Source: UBA7672 sp963738625
GTDB lineage: Bacteria; Pseudomonadota; Alphaproteobacteria; Caulobacterales; Hyphomonadaceae
NCBI GenBank assembly: GCA_963738625.1
Contig: CAVTXH010000002.1
Coordinates: 248,001-312,000, forward strand
DNA length: 64,000 nucleotides
Reading direction: 5' to 3'
Part shown: positions 16,593 through 25,475 of the stretch, in pieces
Position numbering within the stretch: position 1 is the stretch's first letter
How the letters are laid out: each line of letters opens with the position of its first letter
Notes under the pieces: generated by a model
Database searches by the model: none
Told to the model about the DNA's origin: nothing
Seen by the model: the letters and a program-made list of their open reading frames with translations, nothing else
Made by a program: the position numbers and the translations under genes

Positions 16593-17429
16593 ATGATTTC
16601 GGTTCAACCTTCTGGCCAGGCCTGCGGCGCCGTGGTTACAGGCGTCGACCTGACGCGGCCGCTGTCGCCAGGCGACGTGGCCGATATCCGCGCGGCTTGG
16701 CTGAAGCATCATGTGCTGGCCTTTCCCGACCAGCAGATGAGCGACGACGATCTCGAGCGATTCACGATGGCGTTCGGCGGGTTCGGCGACGACCCGTTCA
16801 TCGCGCCGATACCGGGGCGCAGCCACATCATCGCGGTGCAGCGGCGCGCGGACGAGCGCTCCAAACTGTTCGCAGAGAACTGGCACAGCGACTGGAGTTT
16901 TCAGGCGCGGCCGCCAGCGGGCACGTGTCTTTATGGGATCACCATCCCGCCGGTGGGCGGCGACACGCTGTTCGCTAACCAGCACGCGGCGCTTGATGCG
17001 ATGCCGAAGGCGTTGCGCTCGCGTCTTGAAGGAAGGATGGGGATCCATTCCGCCAAGCGGGCCTATGCGCCGGAGGGAACATACGGCGCAGGCGACAAGG
17101 ACCGGTCGATGGATATCAGGCCGTCGACGGCGGCGGAAGCGACGCAGCTTCATCCGATCATCCGCCGGCATCCGGAGACGGGGCGCGAAGGCGTGTTCAG
17201 CTGCTTCGGCTACATCATCGGCATCGAAGGCATGCCGCCCGAGGAATCAACGCCGCTGCTGCTGGAGCTGTACCAGTGGCAGAGCCGCGAGGAGTTCCAG
17301 TACCGCCACAAGTGGAAGCCCGGCATGCTGCTGATGTGGGACAACCGCTCGGTGCTGCATGCAGCAACAGGCGGATATGACGGGCATGACCGTGTCCTGC
17401 ACCGCACGACGATCGCGGCATCGCCCTGA
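16593..17429 (+). CDS. TauD/TfdA family Fe(II)/2-oxoglutarate dioxygenase
   Basis: A 278-residue member of the taurine dioxygenase / 2,4-D dioxygenase family. The iron ligands are the HxD pair in ENWHSDWSF and a distal His in SVLHAATGGYDGHDRVLHR, followed by the 2-oxoglutarate-binding Arg. The start at 16593 (MISVQPSGQACGAVV) matches the family N-terminus; the open frame upstream overlaps the divergent PQQ gene. Family members hydroxylate sulfonates, phenoxyacetates or other small acids. The substrate here is unknown. The 76-bp gap to the divergent PQQ gene presumably holds both promoters. Confidence 0.85.
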   Translation: MISVQPSGQACGAVVTGVDLTRPLSPGDVADIRAAWLKHHVLAFPDQQMSDDDLERFTMAFGGFGDDPFIAPIPGRSHIIAVQRRADERSKLFAENWHSDWSFQARPPAGTCLYGITIPPVGGDTLFANQHAALDAMPKALRSRLEGRMGIHSAKRAYAPEGTYGAGDKDRSMDIRPSTAAEATQLHPIIRRHPETGREGVFSCFGYIIGIEGMPPEESTPLLLELYQWQSREEFQYRHKWKPGMLLMWDNRSVLHAATGGYDGHDRVLHRTTIAASP

Positions 17430-17571
17430 CGGTCGCGGCGCCGACGCCTCCTGCCGCGGGCCTGATCATCACACCCGGCGCTTCAGAAACGGTATCGTCA
17501 AGCAGTTGGAATCTGGCCGCGCCAAGCATAGCTTCCGCGCCAAACACAGGCAGATCCTGAAAGGACAAGAG

Positions 17572-18618
17572 ATGGCGCGCTATGACAGCATTCTCGGAAC
17601 CGTGGGCCGGACGCCCGTTGTGAGGGTCAACAGGCTGGCGCCGCCGCATGTGAATCTCTGGGTCAAGGTCGAGGCGTTCAACCCGCTCGGCTCGGTGAAG
17701 GACAGGCTGGCGCTGGGCGTGATTGAGGCGGCGGAAAAGTCTGGCGAACTGAAACCGGGGCAGACCGTGGTGGAGATGACCAGCGGCAATACCGGCATCG
17801 GGCTCGCCATGGTGTGCGCAGCCAAGGGCTATCCGCTCGTCGTGACCATGCCGGAGAGCTTCAGCGTCGAGCGGCGGAAGCTGATGCGGTTCCTCGGCGC
17901 CAAAGTGGTGCTGACGCCTGCCGCGCTTCGGGCGACCGGCGCGATCACAAAGACGATCGAGCTGGCGAAGGCGCACGGCTGGTTCATGACGCGTCAGTTC
18001 GAGAACGAGGCGAACCCCGCCTATCACGAGCGCACGACGGCGCGCGAGATCATCGACGATTTCGAGGTCGACAAGCTCGACTACTGGGTGACCGGATACG
18101 GCACCGGCGGCACGCTGAACGGCGTGGCGCGCGTGCTGACCAGGGAAAGCCCGAACACCAAGATCGTGGTGTGCGAGCCGGCCGACGCGCCGATGCTGAC
18201 GAGCGGCGCGCCGCAGGCGCGCAATGCGGATGGCACGCCCGCGGCCGGGCATTCGGCATGGAAGCCGCACCCGATGCAGGGCTGGGCGCCCGACTTCATT
18301 CCGAAGCTGACGGGCGAGGTGGACCTGTCGAAGGTGCATAAGATCCTGACGGTCACTACGGCCGAAGCGATGAAGTGCAGCCAGGACCTGGCGGCAAAGG
18401 AGGGCATTTTCGTCGGCATTACGTCCGGCGCGACGTTCGCGGCCGCGCTGGCGATCGCAAAGGAAGCGCCCAAGGGCGCCAACATCCTCGCCATGCTGCC
18501 GGATACCGGTGAGCGTTATCTGTCGACGCCGCTGTTCGCCAATGTTCCGGCTGACATGACGGAAGAAGAGGCCGCGATCCTGAAGTCGACGCCCTACGCC
18601 AATCCGCCAGCTGCCTAG
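17572..18618 (+). CDS. Cysteine synthase (O-acetylserine sulfhydrylase family)
   Basis: A 348-residue PLP enzyme of the CysK/CysM fold type II. The PLP lysine is in NPLGSVKDRLAL, the substrate loop is TSGNTGIGLAM, and the phosphate-binding loop is GTGGTLNG. It is longer than E. coli CysK because of an insertion around residues 200-228 (ARNADGTPAAGHSAWKPHP) seen in one CysK subgroup. AAGGA lies upstream of the ATG at 17572. It converges with the PLP decarboxylase and their stops overlap by 4 bp. Sulfide incorporation into O-acetylserine is the likely reaction. CysM or cystathionine beta-synthase-like chemistry cannot be excluded. Confidence 0.85.
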   Translation: MARYDSILGTVGRTPVVRVNRLAPPHVNLWVKVEAFNPLGSVKDRLALGVIEAAEKSGELKPGQTVVEMTSGNTGIGLAMVCAAKGYPLVVTMPESFSVERRKLMRFLGAKVVLTPAALRATGAITKTIELAKAHGWFMTRQFENEANPAYHERTTAREIIDDFEVDKLDYWVTGYGTGGTLNGVARVLTRESPNTKIVVCEPADAPMLTSGAPQARNADGTPAAGHSAWKPHPMQGWAPDFIPKLTGEVDLSKVHKILTVTTAEAMKCSQDLAAKEGIFVGITSGATFAAALAIAKEAPKGANILAMLPDTGERYLSTPLFANVPADMTEEEAAILKSTPYANPPAA

Positions 18619-20012
18619 TTGTGGCCGCGGACGGCGCGCCAGGCGGAGATCATGGCGTCAGCGGAGCGGTCCACGTCTTCAAGCGTGGCCGCATCGTTGA
18701 TCACCGAGATGCGCATGACCCACTGGCCGCGCCAGTCCGAGCCGGCGGCGAAGCAGACGCCGTCGGACTGGATGCGGGCGATAGTGCGGCGGGTAAGCTC
18801 GTCGTCGCCGCCGAAGCGCACGATGACCTGGTTGAGCACGACCCTGTTGACGATCTCGACGCCGGGCTCCGTCGCGAGGCGCTCGGCGAAACGAACCGCG
18901 AAGGCGCAATGCCGCGTGATCATCTCGGCGATGCGTCTGCGGCCGAGGTGGCGGATCATCGCCCAGGTCGCAAAGCCGCGCGCGCGGCGGGAGAGCTCCG
19001 GCACATAGTCTGACGGGTTGCGACTGCCGTCGCCCGCGCCAGGGAGGTAGCTAGCTGAGATGATCATTGAGCGGCGGTGCGCCTCGCTGTCGCGCACGAT
19101 GGCGTAGCCGCAGTCATACGGCGTCTGCAGCCATTTATGCCCATCGACGGCCCAAGAGTCGCAAAGCTCCAGTCCGTGGCCGAGCGCGGCATGGGTCGGC
19201 GTTGCGCGCGCCCAGAGGCCGAAGGCGCCGTCGACATGCACCCAAGCGTTCTTCTCGCGAGCGGCGCTGGCGATTTCGGAGAAAGGATCGCAGGCGCCGG
19301 TGTTGATCTGGCCAGCCTGCGCGATGGCGATGATAGGGCCGGAGGCTTTGGCGATCGCGGCGTGGAAAGCGGCGGGCAGGATGGCGCCTTCGCTGTCGAC
19401 CGCAACTTTCACGACACGGCCAGCGCCGAGGCCGAGATATTTCAGGGCGGCGAAGACGGTGGAGTGGGCTTCCTCTCCCAGCAGCACGGTGATGGGCGGC
19501 GCGCCGAACAGGCCGTCGGCCTCCACATCCCATCCGGCGCGGCGGAGGACTTCGCTGCGCGCCGCGGCGAGGCAGGTGAAGTTGGCCATGGTGGCGCCGG
19601 TGGTGAACCCGACGGAGGACTTAGCCGGCAGGTAGAGCAGGTCCAGCAGGGCGTTGGCCGATGTTTCCTCCGCAGCCGAAGCGGAGGGCGTGGCGAGATG
19701 GTTGGCGGTGTTCTGGCCCCACACGCTGGTGAGCCAGTCGGCGGCGACGCCCGTCGGACTGCTGCCGCCGATCACCCAGCCATGGAAACGCGGTCCGGTC
19801 ATCGCAGCGAGCCCGGGTTCGGTATGCGCGATGAGTTCTGCGATGACCTGCTCGGCTGATACGCCTTCGTCCTGCAGGTTCAGGCGGAAGCGTTCGAGTT
19901 GTTCGGAATAGGGGGCGATCGGGCGATGGACGCGCTCTGCGTCCTGGTCGCGCCGCGAGGCAGCGTAAGTGGCGATGCCTTGCAGGAGAGTCTGGAGTTC
20001 GCTGGTGTCCAT
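18615..20012 (-). CDS. PLP-dependent amino-acid decarboxylase family protein (group II)
   Basis: A 465-residue protein of the group II (glutamate / aromatic amino acid / cysteine sulfinate) decarboxylase family. Landmarks are FHGWVIGGSSPTGVAADWL near the N-terminus, a VGFTTGATMANFTCL substrate-site loop, the PLP-stacking and aspartate region VHVDGAFGLWA, and the PLP lysine in VDGHKWLQTP. The substrate cannot be assigned; relatives act on aspartate, tyrosine, DOPA, glutamate or cysteine sulfinate. It is alone on the minus strand between cysK and mlaF, with 166 bp before mlaF that holds nothing else recognisable. Confidence 0.8.
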   Translation of the reverse strand: MDTSELQTLLQGIATYAASRRDQDAERVHRPIAPYSEQLERFRLNLQDEGVSAEQVIAELIAHTEPGLAAMTGPRFHGWVIGGSSPTGVAADWLTSVWGQNTANHLATPSASAAEETSANALLDLLYLPAKSSVGFTTGATMANFTCLAAARSEVLRRAGWDVEADGLFGAPPITVLLGEEAHSTVFAALKYLGLGAGRVVKVAVDSEGAILPAAFHAAIAKASGPIIAIAQAGQINTGACDPFSEIASAAREKNAWVHVDGAFGLWARATPTHAALGHGLELCDSWAVDGHKWLQTPYDCGYAIVRDSEAHRRSMIISASYLPGAGDGSRNPSDYVPELSRRARGFATWAMIRHLGRRRIAEMITRHCAFAVRFAERLATEPGVEIVNRVVLNQVIVRFGGDDELTRRTIARIQSDGVCFAAGSDWRGQWVMRISVINDAATLEDVDRSADAMISAWRAVRGHN

Positions 20013-20178
20013 GGACGCCTCTAAAGCCGGCGCGCTGCGCCGGCCCGCAGATTATCGGACAGGCGAGGCGCCGTCGCCGGGGAAACGACAGCGCAACCAA
20101 GCGGCCCTATGGGCGGCGGCCTTCGGCATGCTTCTGTCCTCAAAAGGCGACACAACCTGTTTCCTCGTCAAGCGCATT

Positions 20179-20955
20179 TCAGATCGCGGGCTGGATTGGG
20201 CCTTCGGCGCGGCCGTGCACGAACTGGTCGACATGGGCGCTGCCGGATTGGTCGAGCGCCGATACGCTGCCGCGCCAGACGATCTTCCCCTCATGCAGCA
20301 TGGCGACCTCGTCTGCGATCTTCCGGACGCTGGCCATGTCGTGCGTGATGGTGATGGCGGCGGCGCCCAGCGCTTTCACTTGCTCGACGATAAGGTTGTT
20401 GACGGCGTCGGCGGTGATCGGGTCGAGGCCGGTGGTGGGCTCGTCGAAGAAGATCAGGTCGGGCTTGGCGATGATGGCGCGGGCCAGCGCCACGCGCTTC
20501 TGCATGCCGCCGGAAAGCTCGGCGGGGCGCAGGTCGGCGGCGGAGGCGCCGAGGCGGACCTTAGCCAGCGTTTCGATGGCGAGCTTCTTCGCTTCGCCGC
20601 GGCCGACGCCGTCGCGATACATCAGGGCGAAGGCGACATTTTCCCAGACGGCGAGGCTGTCGAACAGCGCGCCGCCCTGAAACAGCATGCCTGTGCGGCG
20701 CCGCACGGCGTCGATAGCCTTGCCGCCTTCGACTTTCTGGCCGTCGAACAGGACTTCGCCGCGTTCCGGCGTCATCAGGCCCAGCGCACATTTGATGGTG
20801 ACCGACTTGCCGACGCCGGAGCCGCCGATGACGACCAGAGACTGACCTGGCGCAACCGTGAGATCGACGCCGCGCAGGACTTCCTTGTCGGCGAAGGTCT
20901 TGTGAACGCCGCGCAGCTCGAGGATCGGCGAGTGGGTGATGGGTTCGCTCATCAT
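20179..20955 (-). CDS. mlaF: MlaF-type ABC transporter ATP-binding protein
   Basis: A 258-residue ATPase of the Mla (MKL) phospholipid-transport system that maintains outer-membrane lipid asymmetry. Walker A is GGSGVGKSVTIK, the signature is LSGGMQKRVALAR, Walker B is LIFFDEPTTGLD, and the switch His is in ITITHDMASVRKIA. The start lies 5 bp from the mlaE stop; two adjacent ATGs make the start uncertain by one codon. It is coupled to mlaE upstream, but no mlaD-like substrate-binding gene follows. Confidence 0.9.
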   Translation of the reverse strand: MMSEPITHSPILELRGVHKTFADKEVLRGVDLTVAPGQSLVVIGGSGVGKSVTIKCALGLMTPERGEVLFDGQKVEGGKAIDAVRRRTGMLFQGGALFDSLAVWENVAFALMYRDGVGRGEAKKLAIETLAKVRLGASAADLRPAELSGGMQKRVALARAIIAKPDLIFFDEPTTGLDPITADAVNNLIVEQVKALGAAAITITHDMASVRKIADEVAMLHEGKIVWRGSVSALDQSGSAHVDQFVHGRAEGPIQPAI

Positions 20956-20959
20956 CTTC

Positions 20960-21778
20960 TCACAGCCCGATCGTCGTGAAGATGGAGGTGAGGATGTAGT
21001 TCGAGGCGAGGATCAGCACCGCCGCGCCGACCACGGCCAGCGTCGCCGCGCGGCCGACGCCGCCCGCGCCGCCCTTGGAGCGGTCGCCCTGATAGCAGCC
21101 CATGATCGCGATGATGGCGCCGAAGAAGGCGGCCTTGATGACGCCGGACCAGATGTCGTTCGCGGTGACGAACTGCCAGGTATTCTTGAGATAGACAGCC
21201 CCGCTGAAATCGAGCGAGCCGACGCCGACCAGATATCCGCCCATCACGCCGATCGTGTCGGCGACCAGGACAAGCGCGGGAAGTGTGAGCGTCGCGGCGA
21301 GGACGCGCGGCGCGTAAAGATAGCGCGACGGCTTGGCGGAGAGGGTAAGGAGTGCATCGATCTGCTCGGTGACGCGCATGGCGCCGATTTCGGCCGCGAT
21401 GCCGGCGCTCACCCGGCCGGCCAGCATCAGGCCCGCGAGGACCGGGCCGAGTTCGCGCGTGATGCCGAGCACGACGATGTTGGGCACGAACTGTTCGGCG
21501 TTGAAGCGGGACCCGCCGACATAGATGTTGAGCGCCAGCGCCGCGCCGATGAAGACGGCGGTGAGGCCGACGACAGGCAGAGAGTAGAAGCCGATCCTCA
21601 TGCACTGGCGGAAGAATTCGCGGATGTAGATCGTCGGCGTCACGCAGGCGGTGAGGACCTGCACGGAAAACACGGCGATGCGCCCGACTTCGCGGAACGC
21701 CGTCAGCACGGTGCGGCCGATGAGCTGGAACGGGCGGACGATCGCCGGAACCGGCTGTCTTTCGGAGAGAGAGGTCAT
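20960..21778 (-). CDS. mlaE: MlaE-type ABC transporter permease
   Basis: A 272-residue permease with about five membrane segments and the conserved family stretch GRVSAGIAAEIGAMRVTEQI, the MlaE cytoplasmic helix that contacts the ATPase. It forms the inner-membrane channel of the Mla lipid transporter with MlaF. Its ATG overlaps the stop of alr by 4 bp, implying translational coupling. The final ~60 residues (KGGAGGVGRAATLAVVGAAV) are typical of the family. Confidence 0.9.
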   Translation of the reverse strand: MTSLSERQPVPAIVRPFQLIGRTVLTAFREVGRIAVFSVQVLTACVTPTIYIREFFRQCMRIGFYSLPVVGLTAVFIGAALALNIYVGGSRFNAEQFVPNIVVLGITRELGPVLAGLMLAGRVSAGIAAEIGAMRVTEQIDALLTLSAKPSRYLYAPRVLAATLTLPALVLVADTIGVMGGYLVGVGSLDFSGAVYLKNTWQFVTANDIWSGVIKAAFFGAIIAIMGCYQGDRSKGGAGGVGRAATLAVVGAAVLILASNYILTSIFTTIGL

Positions 21779-22833
21779 TCGCCCCCCAGATAGACGCGTT
21801 CTATGCGCGACCCCAGGCGGGAGAGGAGTTCGTAGTCGATCGTTCCCATGGCGCCGGCGACCTCCGCCAAGGGCATGTTGGGTCCGAGGAACTCGATTTC
21901 ATCCCCCACCGACGCTTTTGTATGGGTGACGTCCACCACGATCAGATCCATCGACACGCGGCCCACGATGAGGCGTTTCTGCCCCGCGATAACGGCCATG
22001 CCCCGGTTCGAGGCGGCGCGCAAGAAACCGTCGGCATAGCCGAGGCCGACGGTCGCCAATGTCATGTCGCTCGGCGCCGTGAAGGTCGCGCCATAGCCCA
22101 CGGTTTCGCCGGCCTTCACGTCACGAATCTGAAGTATCGGCGAGGTGAGCGTGACGACGGTTGCAGGAGCATCGCCCGTGGGCGGTGTCGGCCCGCCGCC
22201 ATAGAGGCCGATGCCGGGGCGGATTTCGTCCAGCGTGTAGCTGCCGCTCTGGAAGGCGCCGCCGGTAGCGGAGAGGCTACGGCGTGCACCAGGCCAGAGC
22301 GGACGGGCGACGTCGAACAGGTCGAGCTGCTTCTGGTTCATAGGATGGCCGAACTCGTCGCCGCAGGCCAGGTGGCTGAGGAGGCGGCGCGGGTGGGGGA
22401 GTTTCTGGGCGGCTTCGGCCCAGTCGGCGCGCGGAACGCCAAGGCGGTTCATGCCGGTATCGAGATGCAGCGAGGCGCGGCGTTGGGCAAGCGGGCTGGC
22501 CTGCCAGAGATCGACCTGGGGAATCGAGTTCAGCACGGGTTCGAGCTGGTGCTTTTCGAAAGCGGGGAGCGTGTCAGGCGTGGGCCCATGGAAGACGGCG
22601 ATCTCGGGCGCGGGGCCCAGCACGTCGCGCAAGCGGGCGCCTTCGGCGGGCCAGGCGACGTAGAAGCGCGTGCAGCCGGCATCCGCCAGGACGGGGGCGA
22701 CCTGCGCCGCGCCGAGGCCGTAGGCGTCGGCCTTCACAACGGCGGAGGCCTGCGCACGTGGGGAGCGCGCGGCGAACATGCGCCAGTTGGCGACGATGGC
22801 GCGAAGATCGATCTGAACGCGGGGTCCGGACAT
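21775..22833 (-). CDS. alr: Alanine racemase
   Basis: Alr is a PLP enzyme that interconverts L- and D-alanine for peptidoglycan. The PLP lysine is in AVVKADAYGLGA near residue 34; the catalytic tyrosine is in ETVGYGATF; LDTGMNRLG is the central family motif. 352 residues is a normal length. It follows dnaB with a 42-bp gap and overlaps mlaE by 4 bp, so dnaB-alr-mlaE-mlaF may be one transcript. Confidence 0.95.
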   Translation of the reverse strand: MSGPRVQIDLRAIVANWRMFAARSPRAQASAVVKADAYGLGAAQVAPVLADAGCTRFYVAWPAEGARLRDVLGPAPEIAVFHGPTPDTLPAFEKHQLEPVLNSIPQVDLWQASPLAQRRASLHLDTGMNRLGVPRADWAEAAQKLPHPRRLLSHLACGDEFGHPMNQKQLDLFDVARPLWPGARRSLSATGGAFQSGSYTLDEIRPGIGLYGGGPTPPTGDAPATVVTLTSPILQIRDVKAGETVGYGATFTAPSDMTLATVGLGYADGFLRAASNRGMAVIAGQKRLIVGRVSMDLIVVDVTHTKASVGDEIEFLGPNMPLAEVAGAMGTIDYELLSRLGSRIERVYLGGE

Positions 22834-22875
22834 GCGCCTTGGCTAAAGGGTTTTGGCGGGGCCGAAAAGGCGCCG

Positions 22876-24393
22876 CTACTCGCGGCCGTCGGGCAGGAAG
22901 CCCTTGCCGCCGCCGCCGCCCACCGGCGGGCCATCGTCAATGCCATAGCGGCGGTCGAGGTTGGAGAAGCGGACGCGAGAAGGATTGAAGCCGACCTCGA
23001 CCTTGCCGATCGCGCCGTGGCGCTGTTTCGAGATGATGACCTCGGCGACATTGTATTTCGCCGCCATCTGGTCTTTCCACTCGCCGTGGCGCGGATCGCC
23101 TTCGCCGGGCTCGAGGCGTTCGAGATAGTAGGCCTCGCGGTAGATGAACATGACGACGTCGGCGTCCTGCTCGATGGAGCCGGATTCCCGCAGATCGGAG
23201 AGCTGCGGCCGCTTGTCCTCGCGGTTTTCCACCTGGCGCGAAAGCTGCGACAGGGCGAGCACCGGAATCTGCAGCTCCTTGGCGAGCGCCTTCAGCGACT
23301 TGGTTATCTCGGTCACTTCCTGCACGCGGCCATCGGTCCTGCGGTTGCCCGACGGGGTGATAAGCTGGAGGTAGTCGATGATCAGGAGATCGAGGCCCGA
23401 CGTGCGCTGCAGGCGGCGCGCGCGCGCGGCGATCTGCGAGATCGAGATCGCGCCCATGTCGTCGATGTAGAGCGGCAGGCCTTCGAGCTCCTGCGCCGCT
23501 TCGCGGATCTGTTCGTAGTCGCGCGGCGTGAGGTCGCCGCCGCGGATCTTGTCGGAAGGCACGCTGGCGATGTCGGCGAGCACGCGGTTGGCGAGCTGAT
23601 CCGATGACATCTCGAGCGAGAAGAAGCCGACGACGGCGCCTTCGTCCGTCTTCATCTGGCCGTTCGGGCCCATCGAGCGTTTGCACGCCTTCGCCGCGTG
23701 ATAGGCGATGTTGGTGGCGAGCGCGGTCTTGCCCATCGAGGGGCGGGCGGCGAGGATGACGAGATCGGACTTGTGCAGGCCGCCGAGCAGCCGGTCGAGA
23801 TCAGAAAGGCCGGTCGGCACGCCGGCGATCTTGCCGTCGCGCTTGTAGGCGAGCGTCGCCGTCTTGATCGACTGGGCGAGGGCGGAAGAGAAGGTCTGGA
23901 AGCCCTGCTGGCCCGCGCCGCGTTCGGCGAGCGCGAAAAGGTTCTTCTCGGCGGCTTCGATCTGCTTCTCGCCCGGTTCTTCGATGTCGGACTTGGTCGC
24001 CTTTTGGACGATCTCCGCGCCGATCTGGATCAGCTCGCGGCGCAGTGCGAGATCGTGGATCAGCCGCGCATAGTCGAGAATCTCCGGGCCGAACGCCGCG
24101 CTGTCGAGCAGGTCGGCGAGATAGCGCGCGCCGCCGATTTCGGAGAGGTGTCCGTCGCGCTCGAAATGCTCGCGCAGGGTCACGCCGTCGGCGACCTTGC
24201 CGTTCGAGATCAGACTGTCGAGCACCTTGAAGATCGACGCGTTGGACTGCGCGTAGAAATCGCTCGGCTTCAGAATATCGGAGACGCGCTGCTGCGCGTT
24301 GTTGTCGAACAGAATCGCGCCAAGCACGGCCATCTCGGCGGCGAGGTTGTGCGGCGGCGACGCCGGCTGTGGAAGATCGTGGTCTTTAGCCAT
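22876..24393 (-). CDS. dnaB: Replicative DNA helicase DnaB
   Basis: DnaB is the hexameric 5'-3' helicase of the replication fork. The N-terminal DnaG-interacting domain is recognisable from HNLAAEMAVLGAILFDN; the RecA-like motor has Walker A AARPSMGKTAL, FFSLEMSSDQLANR, and LLIIDYLQLI (Walker B). The final residues are Gly-rich (PPVGGGGGKGF). It is 505 residues, normal length. No intein is visible. It lies downstream of the ribosomal-protein operon but after a terminator-like hairpin, so it probably has its own promoter in the 24394-24545 interval. Confidence 0.95.
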   Translation of the reverse strand: MAKDHDLPQPASPPHNLAAEMAVLGAILFDNNAQQRVSDILKPSDFYAQSNASIFKVLDSLISNGKVADGVTLREHFERDGHLSEIGGARYLADLLDSAAFGPEILDYARLIHDLALRRELIQIGAEIVQKATKSDIEEPGEKQIEAAEKNLFALAERGAGQQGFQTFSSALAQSIKTATLAYKRDGKIAGVPTGLSDLDRLLGGLHKSDLVILAARPSMGKTALATNIAYHAAKACKRSMGPNGQMKTDEGAVVGFFSLEMSSDQLANRVLADIASVPSDKIRGGDLTPRDYEQIREAAQELEGLPLYIDDMGAISISQIAARARRLQRTSGLDLLIIDYLQLITPSGNRRTDGRVQEVTEITKSLKALAKELQIPVLALSQLSRQVENREDKRPQLSDLRESGSIEQDADVVMFIYREAYYLERLEPGEGDPRHGEWKDQMAAKYNVAEVIISKQRHGAIGKVEVGFNPSRVRFSNLDRRYGIDDGPPVGGGGGKGFLPDGRE

Positions 24394-24545
24394 GGGCTTT
24401 CTCTAGCCCCATCATTCCCGTGAATCGCGACTTGATTCTAGGATATCCCCGCATTCCTTGTCGCTGTGCATGGACATGAGGAAATCCCGGGTTTGCGGGG
24501 TATTCCGGGCATGCCCCAAACGTGATCGCCCCTGTGCGGCGCGAC

Positions 24546-24574
24546 AAACAAAAAGGGAAGCCTTCCGGCTTCCC
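24546..24574 (-). terminator. Intrinsic terminator of the rpsF-rpsR-rplI operon
   Basis: Read on the minus strand, GGGAAGCCGGAAGGCTTCCC (24574 down to 24555) folds into a perfect hairpin and runs straight into TTTTTGTTT (24554-24546). It lies 25 bp after the rplI stop. This is the clearest terminator in the window. Confidence 0.9.
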
Positions 24575-24599
24575 TTGATGCGTTGCAATACGGACAGGA

Positions 24600-25190
24600 T
24601 CAGGCGTCGGCCGGGCCGCGCTCGCGTTCGGCGGCGTTGGCGGCGTCGGAGAACTCCTTCGCCGCTTCGTTCGCCTGGGCCTTGTCGGCGGCCTGGCTCG
24701 CCGCGATGACGTTCTCGCCTTTCGCCTGACGCTCGGCCTCGTCGGGCGAGCGTGCGACGTTGACGGTGATCTTCATCGACACTTCCGGGTGAAGCCGGAT
24801 GATGACCTCGTGCACGCCGATCGTCTTGATCGGCTGGTTGAGGACGACGTGCTTGCGCTCGACATGGCCGTGGCCGGCTTCGGCGGCGGCGGCCGCGATG
24901 TCGCGGGCGGCGACCGAACCGTAGAGCTGGCCGGTTTCGCCGGCCTGACGGATCAGCACGTAGGTCGTGCCGTCGATCGCCTTGCCGTCAGCTTCGGCCG
25001 CAGCCTTGGCTTTTTCGTTGCGGGCTTCGATGGCGACGCGCTCGCGCTCGAACCGGGCCTTGTTGGCGTCGGTGGCAAGGAGAGCCTTGTGTTGCGGCAG
25101 GAGGAAGTTGCGGGCGAACCCGTTCTTCACCTTGACCACATCGCCAATGGCGCCGAGCTTTTCGACGCGTTCGAGAAGGATGACTTCCAT
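24600..25190 (-). CDS. rplI: 50S ribosomal protein L9
   Basis: L9 binds 23S rRNA near the L1 stalk and limits frameshifting. The N-terminal domain MEVILLERVEKLGAIGDVVK and the ARNFLLPQHKALLAT stretch are diagnostic. At 196 residues it is longer than the ~149 of E. coli because of a C-terminal Ala/Glu/Asp-rich extension of about 45 residues, common in alphaproteobacteria. It is the last gene of the S6-S18-L9 operon. Confidence 0.96.
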   Translation of the reverse strand: MEVILLERVEKLGAIGDVVKVKNGFARNFLLPQHKALLATDANKARFERERVAIEARNEKAKAAAEADGKAIDGTTYVLIRQAGETGQLYGSVAARDIAAAAAEAGHGHVERKHVVLNQPIKTIGVHEVIIRLHPEVSMKITVNVARSPDEAERQAKGENVIAASQAADKAQANEAAKEFSDAANAAERERGPADA

Positions 25191-25203
25191 GGGACTGTCT
25201 TCC

Positions 25204-25464
25204 TTACGCGACGATGTAGGGCAGCAGCGCCAGATGGCGCGCGCGCTTGATGGCCTGGCCGAGAAGACGCTGCTTCTTGGCCGAGACGGCGGTGATCCGG
25301 GCAGGAACGATCTTGCCCTTCTCTGAGATGTAGCGCTGCAGCAGCTTCACGTCCTTGTAGTCGAGCGGCGGAGCATTGGCGCCCGAGAACGGGCAGACCT
25401 TGCGCCGGCGGCCGAACGGACGGCGCGAGGGCAGGTTGGCGATGTTGATTTTGACTTGTGCCAT
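25204..25464 (-). CDS. rpsR: 30S ribosomal protein S18
   Basis: An 86-residue S18, which pairs with S6 on the small-subunit platform. Diagnostic segments are CPFSGANAPPLDYKDVKLL, YISEKGKIVPARITAV and AIKRARHLALLPY. It starts 11 bp after the rpsF stop, as usual for the operon. Confidence 0.97.
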   Translation of the reverse strand: MAQVKINIANLPSRRPFGRRRKVCPFSGANAPPLDYKDVKLLQRYISEKGKIVPARITAVSAKKQRLLGQAIKRARHLALLPYIVA

Positions 25465-25475
25465 GTTCGTTGCTC

